From NCBI GenBank assembly GCA_016867005.1, contig VGKM01000030.1:1-11367 (forward strand): 11,367 nucleotides of DNA, read 5' to 3'. This DNA is from Candidatus Omnitrophota bacterium. Lineage in GTDB: Bacteria > Omnitrophota > Gorgyraeia > Gygaellales > Profunditerraquicolaceae. Shown here in pieces: positions 1 through 5,447 of the stretch (position 1 is the stretch's first letter; each line of letters starts with the position of its first letter). A program made the position numbers and the translations under genes. The notes below the pieces were generated by a model. The model had not been told where the DNA came from. It worked only from the letters and a program-made list of their open reading frames with translations, and ran no database searches.

Positions 1-1
1 A

Positions 2-790
2 TTGCGTAATGAATTTACCGGGGTTTTAACCGGCAAGGGTTTAAGCTGGGGCGGTAGTTTGATCAGGCCCGAGGCCACCGGTTACGGCTGCGTATATTTT
101 GTAGAAGAAATGCTTAGGACCAGGGGCGAATCATTAAAAGGCAAGGTCTGTGCAGTATCAGGTTCGGGGAATGTCGCCCAATATACAGTAGAGAAGTTGA
201 TCAATATGGGAGCAAAGGTCGTTACCTTATCTGATTCCGACGGGTATATTTATGACAAAGACGGCATTGATAAGAAAGAATTAAGCTGCGTGCTTGATCT
301 TAAGAACATAAAGCGCGCAAGGATCAAAGAGTGCGCCAAAGAATTTAACTGTAAATATTTCGAAAAAGAAAAACCATGGTCAGTTAAATGCGATATCGCA
401 TTTCCTTCTGCGACTCAAAATGAAATAAGCCAAAGCGATGCCAAAATGTTAGTGAAAAACGGATGCATGGCAGTAGGCGAGGGGGCTAATATGCCTACTA
501 CTCCGGAAGGCGTCGAGGTATTCCAGAAAGCCAGGATTCTTTATGCACCCGGCAAGGCATCCAATGCCGGCGGAGTTGCTACAAGCGGCCTTGAGATGAG
601 CCAAAACAGTATGCGTTTTTCCTGGTCGCGGGAAGAAGTGGACAAGAAATTACACGAGATCATGGTCGCTATCCACGAACAGTGTGTTAAATACGGCAAA
701 GAAGGCAATTATGTGAATTATGTCAACGGCGCCAATATCGCCGGATTCGTCAAAGTTGCTGATGCCATGCTCGATCAGGGGCTGGTCTAG
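2..790 (+). CDS. gdhA: NADP-type glutamate dehydrogenase, C-terminal part (5' truncated by window)
   Basis: This enzyme reductively aminates 2-oxoglutarate with ammonia to give glutamate in the cytoplasm. The 262 visible residues begin inside the family's conserved segment (NEFTGVLTGKGLSWGGS, then RPEATGYG), so the TTG codon at position 2 is not a start. About 185 N-terminal residues of a roughly 450-aa hexameric GDH, including the catalytic lysines, lie off the window. The Rossmann-fold dinucleotide motif GSGNVAQ (visible residues 54-60) and the context SDSDGYIYD resemble the NADP-specific GdhA class. The C-terminal signature SNAGGVATSGLEMSQ (187-201) is intact. The frame is open to TAG at 788-790. 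Cofactor preference is judged from similarity to GdhA, not proven. No convincing terminator follows it. Confidence 0.95.
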   Translation: MRNEFTGVLTGKGLSWGGSLIRPEATGYGCVYFVEEMLRTRGESLKGKVCAVSGSGNVAQYTVEKLINMGAKVVTLSDSDGYIYDKDGIDKKELSCVLDLKNIKRARIKECAKEFNCKYFEKEKPWSVKCDIAFPSATQNEISQSDAKMLVKNGCMAVGEGANMPTTPEGVEVFQKARILYAPGKASNAGGVATSGLEMSQNSMRFSWSREEVDKKLHEIMVAIHEQCVKYGKEGNYVNYVNGANIAGFVKVADAMLDQGLV

Positions 791-813
791 GCCGGGCCGG
801 AGGCATTTTTTTG

Positions 814-842
814 TTGATTAACCCGGAGAATGAATATAAAAT
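814..842 (+). promoter_or_regulatory. Predicted sigma70-like promoter for the NIL-domain gene
   Basis: TTGATT (814-819) lies 17 nt upstream of TAAAAT (837-842). An alternative -10 is TATAAA (835-840). The predicted start site near 849 would give an mRNA leader of only about 13 nt, containing the Shine-Dalgarno GGGAGA (850-855). The assignment is by motif only, in an AT-rich stretch. Confidence 0.4.
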
Positions 843-861
843 AGCCATAGGGAGATAACCT

Positions 862-1092
862 ATGAATATAATTATAGGCCTGACTTTTCCGGGTGAATTA
901 AAAGATGAGGCAATAATTTGTTCGCTTTGCAGGAATTATAACCTCCAGGTAAGTATCCTTGAGGCAAGTTTTTCCGCTTATTCCGGCTGGGCGATATTGG
1001 GTATTTCCGGAGAAGACAATGAGGCCCAGAAGGCATTTGATTATTTGCGCAGCAAAGGTATAAATATCCAGAAAATTGAATCTGTAAAATAA
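862..1092 (+). CDS. Small stand-alone NIL-domain protein
   Basis: This is a 76-aa cytoplasmic protein consisting of one ACT-like NIL domain. It shows the alternating beta-alpha pattern: a first strand with FPGELKDEAIICSLCR, a central strand ending SGWAILGISG, a helix AQKAFDYLRSKG and a last strand INIQKIES. NIL domains usually form the C-terminal regulatory part of the methionine importer ATPase MetN, where they bind methionine. They also occur fused to ferredoxin domains or alone. No transporter genes are visible here, so the ligand and partner are unknown. A regulatory, amino-acid-sensing role is inferred from the family only. The ATG at 862 is supported by the Shine-Dalgarno GGGAGA (850-855) six bases upstream. 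A short inverted repeat covers the start codon (see findings). It appears to be a single-gene unit between gdhA and the riboswitch. Confidence 0.8.
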   Translation: MNIIIGLTFPGELKDEAIICSLCRNYNLQVSILEASFSAYSGWAILGISGEDNEAQKAFDYLRSKGINIQKIESVK

Positions 1093-1119
1093 GCTAAAAA
1101 AATAATTTAGCCCGTTGCC

Positions 1120-1147
1120 TTGAAATCCGGTTTTTATGTGCTATAGT
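1120..1147 (+). promoter_or_regulatory. Predicted promoter driving the riboswitch transcript
   Basis: TTGAAA (1120-1125) and TATAGT (1142-1147) are separated by 16 nt. The predicted start site is near 1154, leaving about 35-45 nt of leader before the aptamer core. It is the best-scoring pair by eye between the NIL gene and the riboswitch. Assignment is by motif only. Confidence 0.5.
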
Positions 1148-1159
1148 TTATTGTGTAAA

Positions 1160-1191
1160 TTGACATTTTGACATTTTAGGATTTTGACCTA
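1160..1191 (+). repeat. Four degenerate 8-nt tandem repeats upstream of the aptamer
   Basis: The units are TTGACATT (1160-1167), TTGACATT (1168-1175), TTAGGATT (1176-1183) and TTGACCTA (1184-1191), all in exact 8-nt register. The first two are identical. They fall between the predicted transcription start and the aptamer core. Their function is unknown. The last unit may contribute to a weak P1 stem of the riboswitch. Confidence 0.6.
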
Positions 1192-1273
1192 ATGAAAAAG
1201 GCAAACCAGCAGTAATGCTGGGGCGCAAAGCTACCTGCCCCGAATATCCGGGGTAGAGGGGTTGCCAAAAAGG
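1188..1273 (+). ncRNA. Cyclic-di-GMP-I (GEMM-I) riboswitch aptamer
   Basis: All core elements of the GEMM-I aptamer are present in order. The conserved GGCAAACC is at 1200-1207. Stem P2 is CCAGCA/TGCTGG (1206-1211 with 1216-1221), capped by a GUAA GNRA tetraloop. The joining segment GGGCGCAAAGC is at 1220-1231. Stem P3 has an outer CTA/TAG (1231-1233 with 1254-1256), an internal CCTG bulge opposite, and an inner CCCCG/CGGGG (1238-1242 with 1249-1253). The 3' element GGGGTTGCC is at 1258-1266. C1265 aligns with the ligand-pairing C92 of the Vibrio cholerae Vc2 aptamer. The G at 1200 aligns with Vc2 G20, which argues for c-di-GMP rather than the cGAMP-preferring variants carrying A there. P1 is weak, possibly CCT/AGG (1188-1190 with 1271-1273). 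The aptamer sits directly before a terminator and a two-gene operon. Confidence 0.93.
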
Positions 1274-1283
1274 AAAGTATTTT

Positions 1284-1317
1284 AAGGCCCCAAGCTTTGC
1301 TTGGGGCCTTTTTGTTT
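1284..1317 (+). terminator. Intrinsic terminator forming the riboswitch expression platform
   Basis: A perfect 12-bp stem runs from AAGGCCCCAAGC (1284-1295) to GCTTGGGGCCTT (1299-1310) with a TTT loop, followed by T-rich TTTGTTT (1311-1317). It starts 18 nt after the conserved aptamer core (1266) and ends 15 nt before the next start codon. That position makes it the regulated terminator rather than the end of the NIL gene. The segment GGCCCC (1286-1291) can instead pair with the aptamer's 3' strand (see findings). Confidence 0.93.
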
Positions 1318-1332
1318 GCAGAGGAGAACCTA

Positions 1333-1587
1333 ATGAAAGATATCTTGCACCGCGTGATTACGATGCTTGACCGGGAAGAGCTGGATTTTCTGGATAAACT
1401 CGGCAAAGATGCCCTGTTTTCTACGGGGCACAAACTTTCTTATAACGAAATACTGCGGGGATTGATTGATTTTTCAAGAGAGATCGGCTTATCGGGAGAA
1501 AAGATCAATTCCAGGGAAGAATTAAAGCAGAGGATATTGCAGCATATAGTAAATAATGTGCAAAAATATAAACATGGGTTACATTAA
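1333..1587 (+). CDS. Small ribbon-helix-helix-like protein, first gene under the riboswitch
   Basis: This 84-aa protein has no certain family assignment. A short strand-like segment RVITMLD (residues 7-13) is followed by a helix REELDFLDKLGKDALFSTGHK. A second helix, LSYNEILRGLIDFSREIG, comes next. Together they have the order and spacing of a ribbon-helix-helix (MetJ/Arc-like) DNA-binding fold, with the charged C-terminal part forming another helix. A role as a dimeric transcriptional regulator is inferred. The ATG at 1333 is chosen because GAGGAG (1321-1326) lies six bases upstream. The longer in-frame start at 1297 would put translation inside the terminator. The stop codon is 15 nt before the next gene's ATG, so the two genes should be co-transcribed and controlled by c-di-GMP. 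Confidence 0.75.
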   Translation: MKDILHRVITMLDREELDFLDKLGKDALFSTGHKLSYNEILRGLIDFSREIGLSGEKINSREELKQRILQHIVNNVQKYKHGLH

Positions 1588-1602
1588 AAAGGGGGTGGAA
1601 AG

Positions 1603-2064
1603 ATGAGAAGCGCAATATTAGCTGTCTTAATAATTACCTTTATGCTTGCGCCGATGCTTTATGCGCAAACAGGGGAAGTCGCGGCAACCGGGGCGTTGAA
1701 CCTGAAAAATTTTAATAATTACATTAACAGCGCGGTAGAGAGGGACATGAATTTAGTAAAGGCCACGGAAGATGCATATTATGATTCTCCCGCAGATAAA
1801 TTAGGTACTGGCATGATAAATGCAGCTACTGCCTGGGCCGATATCCCCCAGCAAATAGGAAAAACTACCGGGGAGCATAATGTATTGGTCGGCATGACTT
1901 ATGGCTTCGGCAAGGGTATTGTAAGCGGGATTAAAAGAGGGGTGTCTGCCGCATACGATATGTCTACATGCGGTCTTCCCCCGTATGATAAACCGATGGT
2001 CAGGCCGGAGTTCACAAGCGATAACCCGAACCAGGACTTAAAGATCAGCGTCCTTAAGTGGTAG
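1603..2064 (+). CDS. Secreted TIGR04073-family (exosortase-system-associated) protein
   Basis: This 153-aa exported protein has a clear Sec signal peptide: MRSA, then a hydrophobic core ILAVLIITFMLAPML ending at YAQ, with likely cleavage after about residue 21. Residues 63-138 match the TIGR04073 family layout. They show DKLGTGMINAATAWADIPQQI, then GMTYGFGKGIVSGIKRGVSAAYDM, and a cysteine/proline-rich end CGLPPYDKPMVRPEF. The usual family pattern is KLgRGxxNxxtGwxEiP, a glycine-rich segment, Rx4GxxE and a TFPxPxxxxPxxxPE ending. The biochemical role of the family is unknown. Its link to exosortase/PEP-CTERM sorting was drawn from co-occurrence across genomes, and no exosortase is visible here. 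A strong Shine-Dalgarno (GGGGGTGG, 1591-1598) precedes the ATG. It is the last gene of the riboswitch-controlled unit and ends just before a perfect palindrome. Confidence 0.82.
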   Translation: MRSAILAVLIITFMLAPMLYAQTGEVAATGALNLKNFNNYINSAVERDMNLVKATEDAYYDSPADKLGTGMINAATAWADIPQQIGKTTGEHNVLVGMTYGFGKGIVSGIKRGVSAAYDMSTCGLPPYDKPMVRPEFTSDNPNQDLKISVLKW

Positions 2065-2088
2065 CTTGAATAATTTTATAACGGATTT

Positions 2089-2120
2089 ATAATGCCACTC
2101 TTTATAAAGAGTGGCATTAT
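2089..2120 (+). repeat. Perfect 32-nt palindrome, terminator-like hairpin
   Basis: The 16-nt half ATAATGCCACTCTTTA (2089-2104) is exactly inverted in 2105-2120. The RNA could form 14 bp with a four-base TATA loop. It lies 24 nt after the stop of the TIGR04073-family gene and just upstream of the next promoter. No T-run follows on either strand, so it could act as a weak or factor-aided terminator, an mRNA 3'-end stabiliser, or a dimeric protein's operator. Confidence 0.8.
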
Positions 2121-2124
2121 CTAT

Positions 2125-2153
2125 TTGAAGTAATATTCATTTAGTAGTAAAAT
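2125..2153 (+). promoter_or_regulatory. Predicted promoter giving a leaderless transcript
   Basis: TTGAAG (2125-2130) and TAAAAT (2148-2153) are separated by exactly 17 nt. Standard spacing puts the transcription start at about 2160-2161, which is the A of the ATG of the following gene. No Shine-Dalgarno-like sequence is present upstream of that ATG, which agrees with a leaderless message. Confidence 0.6.
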
Positions 2154-2160
2154 ATGCAAT

Positions 2161-4089
2161 ATGGAAAACGAGAAAGAAGCGATTATTGAAGAATACCTGC
2201 GTAATTTAAAGATCACTTTCACTACCTCTTCATTCTATTCTAAAGACCACCCTTCATTTTTAAGGTCTGTCGAAGATTTCAAGCAGAAAACCGATGAAAT
2301 ACTCATGACGATGCCTGCCATCAGGGTCGGTGTCACTAATACCGCGCTTGTCGTTGATGGAAAGGAATATAAAAAGAAGGGCATGGATGAATTAGCGGTT
2401 TTATTGCACAGCCGCAAGATCAAGAGTATCGAGATAAAAAGGGGCGTAAGCATTGAAGAAATTTCCTCATTTATGAGTTTTGCCTCTTTAAGGGCAAGAG
2501 AAATATTAAAAGCCGGCGGCATAGTGCATGCTTTGGGCCTGGCAAAGAATGCTTCGCTTGTCGTTGAAGAGCTGGATTACTCCCAGCTCTTAAAAGATGC
2601 CGGAGAAGAAGTCAAGGATATCTGGATCGTCCTGTTGGACCATGCAGTAAATGCAAAAGACCAGAAAAAAATCAACGATTTAGCCGATGCCTTCGGCAAT
2701 GTCTCCGCAAAATTCAAGGTTGCAGATTTTAATGAAAATAAGGACCTGTGGGGCCATATCGAGAAATTAATGAGTGCCCTTAAAGAAAGCGAAAAGGAAA
2801 GGTTCCAGAAATTCAATAAGGATATCGTAAAGCTTTTTTTGAGGGAAAAGGATATCTGCCCCCAGGACAGTTTAAAGGACCTGGAGAAATTTACCAAAGA
2901 CATGGCCAGTAATGAACTGGCGGATATCCTGATGGAGCAGATGGTATCTAATGAGAATTTTGACGCAACAAGTTTTAAGCTTTTGTCTAAATTTATGGAT
3001 AAGAAGAAGCAGGAGGAGGTTGTTTCATCGCTTGTCGAGAAACTGAAAAGTTCCGACGACCCCGAAGGAAAGCAGAAATTAAATAAAAGGATAACAGAGC
3101 TTTTCCTTTCCGAAGATTCGCCGATATCCGAAATATCAAGGCACGCCCTGGGTTCGCTGCTGAAGAATATCGCTTTTGAAAGTAAATTTGCTTTTAACCG
3201 CAATTTTCTGCATATCAATTACAGGTTTATCCTTCTCAATCTTTTGGTTTCGGAAAAAGACCAGGAGATGCTGGCACAGATCACAGAGGCGCTTTATACG
3301 GAGTGGGAAAAGATCGCCCAGGACAGGGACTGGACTTATTTTCGGAACCTCCATGAGGTCTTGACGGACAAGATCGAGCATGAGCCGGCTTTAAAAGAAA
3401 TGTTTAATGGCCTGTTTGAGCGTATTTTTTCTGTTTTTGAAGAAGCCCTCATGCTCAGGGAAACGATCCAGTACCAGGATTATTTCGTTAAGGTGATCGA
3501 CTTTAGCGCTAAAGGGCTGGATTTTTATCTTACTAAAATATTTGATGAGGGGATAATTGAAGGCGATATCCTGAGATTATTCCTGAAGCTTTTTCCTGAG
3601 CAAACCGGGGTGTTCCTGCAAAGGATTGAATTAAAGCATACCGACGTTGAATTTATAGAGAAGTTGATAGCCGGCCTTAAATTATTGGATTTTGACCAGG
3701 TTGTCGGGATATTTGAATCGATTTTTAATGCCTCAAATGAGTTCCTTAAAATAGAGGTCCTGAAGGCGATGGGCAGTTTTAGCGAGTCGGATCCGGAGTT
3801 TCTTTTCTCGGCCCTTACCGGAAACGGCAGCGCAGACCTTAAGATAGAAGCCCTGTTGATCATAATGAGGGACCCTGAGCTGAGCAAGAGGGCGGCAAAG
3901 CTGCTGCTTGATATCCCTGATTTCTGGGGATTGAAGAGCGAAAAGATCCTGGAAAATATTTTTATCGTCAGGCAGGCGCATTTAAAAGAAGCCGGCGCTT
4001 ATCTTCTGTCTTTAAGCAGGAATATATTTTTCTGGAGGCGCAGAGTAAAAGAGGCGGCAAAACAAGTTTTGGGGGAGTGGAATGTTTGA
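2161..4089 (+). CDS. HEAT-like alpha-helical protein, partner of the HD-GYP gene
   Basis: This is a 642-aa cytoplasmic protein with no signal peptide or membrane segments visible. Residues about 10-115 form a domain with FYSKDHPSF (25-33), a GVTNTALVVDGKEY stretch (57-70), and LAVLLHSRKIKSIEIKRGVSIEEISSF. The same arrangement occurs at the N-terminus of the downstream HD-GYP protein. The remaining ~500 residues are almost entirely amphipathic helices. Near the C-terminus (about 510-640) they resemble degenerate HEAT/ARM-type repeats (for example EVLKAMGSFSESDPEFL and EALLIIMRDPELSKRAAKLLL), ending in a basic WRRRVKEAAKQVLGEW helix. A scaffold or protein-interaction role in a signalling complex is inferred. 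It overlaps the HD-GYP gene by 8 nt, so the two are probably translationally coupled. The start rests on the promoter position and the absence of a better ATG. Confidence 0.75.
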   Translation: MENEKEAIIEEYLRNLKITFTTSSFYSKDHPSFLRSVEDFKQKTDEILMTMPAIRVGVTNTALVVDGKEYKKKGMDELAVLLHSRKIKSIEIKRGVSIEEISSFMSFASLRAREILKAGGIVHALGLAKNASLVVEELDYSQLLKDAGEEVKDIWIVLLDHAVNAKDQKKINDLADAFGNVSAKFKVADFNENKDLWGHIEKLMSALKESEKERFQKFNKDIVKLFLREKDICPQDSLKDLEKFTKDMASNELADILMEQMVSNENFDATSFKLLSKFMDKKKQEEVVSSLVEKLKSSDDPEGKQKLNKRITELFLSEDSPISEISRHALGSLLKNIAFESKFAFNRNFLHINYRFILLNLLVSEKDQEMLAQITEALYTEWEKIAQDRDWTYFRNLHEVLTDKIEHEPALKEMFNGLFERIFSVFEEALMLRETIQYQDYFVKVIDFSAKGLDFYLTKIFDEGIIEGDILRLFLKLFPEQTGVFLQRIELKHTDVEFIEKLIAGLKLLDFDQVVGIFESIFNASNEFLKIEVLKAMGSFSESDPEFLFSALTGNGSADLKIEALLIIMRDPELSKRAAKLLLDIPDFWGLKSEKILENIFIVRQAHLKEAGAYLLSLSRNIFFWRRRVKEAAKQVLGEWNV

Positions 4090-5422
4090 ACAGATTGAAA
4101 GCGCATTCAGGTCTATTGTATCTGCAATGCAGATAGCCCAGCTTTATACTACGGCTCATCCCAGGTTTTCGAAATTCCTTGATAAGGCATATGATGAGCT
4201 GCAGGCAATACTTAAAAGCCAAAGTGAACTGGTTTTCGGGATAGTCAACGGTGAATTGGCCTATGGCAAGGAAATATTCTTTGACCTGAGTAAAAACCTG
4301 AGTTTGGCAATAATGCGCCTGCAGCAAAAGGGAGTAGAAAGGATCTCTTTCTACCGCGGCCTCGAGAAAAAAGAATTAGCGAAATTCATAGAATACCTGG
4401 CTGCGCCCAAGGATGAGATCAAGAAAGAGATCGAAGAATTCCTGATATTCTCCGGAGTGAAAAATATCTCCGCCGGGAGGATCAAGTCGGACGGGGCTTC
4501 CAATAAAAGCGCTTCAGAAGATAAGGACTCAAGGTCCAATCTTTACGAAGCTTCTTCGCAGAATGTTTCTCGGACCCTGCAGGATGTCTTAAGCGACGAA
4601 GGAGTGGATTATCTGAACCTGAGGTTTACCTTAAGCACCGTCATGGAAAACCTTATTACCAACTTTGAAGAATTTATAAAACTTACTACGATAAAACGGT
4701 ATAACCTCGGGACTTTTACGCACAGCCTTAACGTTTCCATCCTTTCCATGTTTTTTTCTTCCAAGCTCCATTTCGTCAAAGACGATGTCCTGGAAATCGG
4801 GATCGCTGCTTTGTTCCATGACCTGGGGAAACTCCACATTTCAAATAAAATCATCAATAAGCCCGGCAGGCTGACTGACGAGGAATTTGCAAAGATGCAA
4901 AGCCATACTATTATCGGGGCGGAGGTCCTCCTAAAACATGTAAATACGCTGGGGATCCTGCCGGTTGTGGTTTCTTATGAGCATCATTTAAGGTTTGGCT
5001 CAAGCGGTTACCCGAAACTGACTTTTTTTAAAGAACCGCATGTCGCATCGATGATAGTGGCGATTTGCGATGTCTATGACGCTCTTTACCAGAAAAGAAA
5101 CTATAAAAACAATTTCTCGCCTGATTTGATCTACGATATCATGCTCAAGGAAAGGGAAAAAGTATTTGACCCCAAGCTCCTTGATAAATTCTTCAGCATG
5201 ATGGGGGTTTGGCCCGTGGGTGCCATTGTCAGCTTAAGCGATAAAAGGATCGCGGTGGTAAGAGAGCAAAACGAAGACGATATCTGGTCGCCTAAGGTCG
5301 AGGTCATCTCGCCTGCCGAAGCAAAAGAAAAGATCGATCTGAAAGAGAAGAAAGGCCAGCTTAAAATAGAATTCGCCCTTAACCCCTGGGTTGAAGGTAA
5401 AGAATACCTGGCACTCATTTAA
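4082..5422 (+). CDS. HD-GYP domain protein, probable c-di-GMP phosphodiesterase
   Basis: This 446-aa soluble protein has three parts. Residues 1-130 are an N-terminal domain shared with the upstream protein (LYTTAHPRF at 21-29, NGELAYGKE at 56-64, ISFYRGLEKKELAKF). A polar linker follows at about 133-160. The HD-GYP domain spans about 180-376, followed by a small C-terminal beta-type extension. Metal-binding residues are in place: H214, H246-D247 (in LFHDLGK), H275, H301-H302, and D330 (in CDVYDAL). The signature G309-Y310-P311 is also present. HD-GYP enzymes hydrolyse c-di-GMP to pGpG or GMP. The motif HHLRFGSSGYP departs from the usual HHERxDGxGYP at Glu, Asp and Gly. G210 stands where trinuclear-metal members carry Glu, suggesting a binuclear site. 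Activity is likely but unproven. The start ATG has GGGGGAG (4071-4077) upstream and overlaps the preceding gene. Confidence 0.93.
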   Translation: MFEQIESAFRSIVSAMQIAQLYTTAHPRFSKFLDKAYDELQAILKSQSELVFGIVNGELAYGKEIFFDLSKNLSLAIMRLQQKGVERISFYRGLEKKELAKFIEYLAAPKDEIKKEIEEFLIFSGVKNISAGRIKSDGASNKSASEDKDSRSNLYEASSQNVSRTLQDVLSDEGVDYLNLRFTLSTVMENLITNFEEFIKLTTIKRYNLGTFTHSLNVSILSMFFSSKLHFVKDDVLEIGIAALFHDLGKLHISNKIINKPGRLTDEEFAKMQSHTIIGAEVLLKHVNTLGILPVVVSYEHHLRFGSSGYPKLTFFKEPHVASMIVAICDVYDALYQKRNYKNNFSPDLIYDIMLKEREKVFDPKLLDKFFSMMGVWPVGAIVSLSDKRIAVVREQNEDDIWSPKVEVISPAEAKEKIDLKEKKGQLKIEFALNPWVEGKEYLALI

Positions 5423-5447
5423 CTGCCGATGGGCCTTAAAATTACAT

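Noticed and set aside
2..4. TTG at position 2 as the start of glutamate dehydrogenase
   Set aside because: The translation begins in the middle of a conserved GDH segment, so the gene is cut by the window edge.
788..811. Terminator after gdhA (GC-rich stretch followed by seven T)
   Set aside because: Only 3-bp stems can be drawn before the T-run. The pattern is suggestive, but no stable hairpin is visible.
1093..1111. AT-rich GCTAAA/TTTAGC hairpin after the NIL gene as a terminator
   Set aside because: The stem is 6 bp and mostly A-T, with no following T-tract, so it is too weak to call.
1160..1195. TTGACA at 1160-1165 as the promoter of the riboswitch transcript
   Set aside because: No acceptable -10 occurs 15-19 nt downstream. 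The TTGAAA/TATAGT pair at 1120-1147 fits better, and TTGACA there is part of the 8-nt repeat.
1297..1332. Longer in-frame start at 1297 for the RHH-like gene
   Set aside because: It lies inside the riboswitch terminator hairpin and has no Shine-Dalgarno, whereas the ATG at 1333 has GAGGAG six bases upstream.
2577..3218. Antisense open frame of 213 codons opposite the HEAT-like gene
   Set aside because: The product is Ser/Leu/Phe-rich and unlike known proteins, and the opposite strand encodes a continuous 642-aa protein. It is treated as a shadow.
5391..5447. Longer in-frame start at 5391 for the YbhB-like gene
   Set aside because: It overlaps the HD-GYP gene and adds 19 residues not typical of the family. 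The family N-terminus begins at the ATG at 5448.
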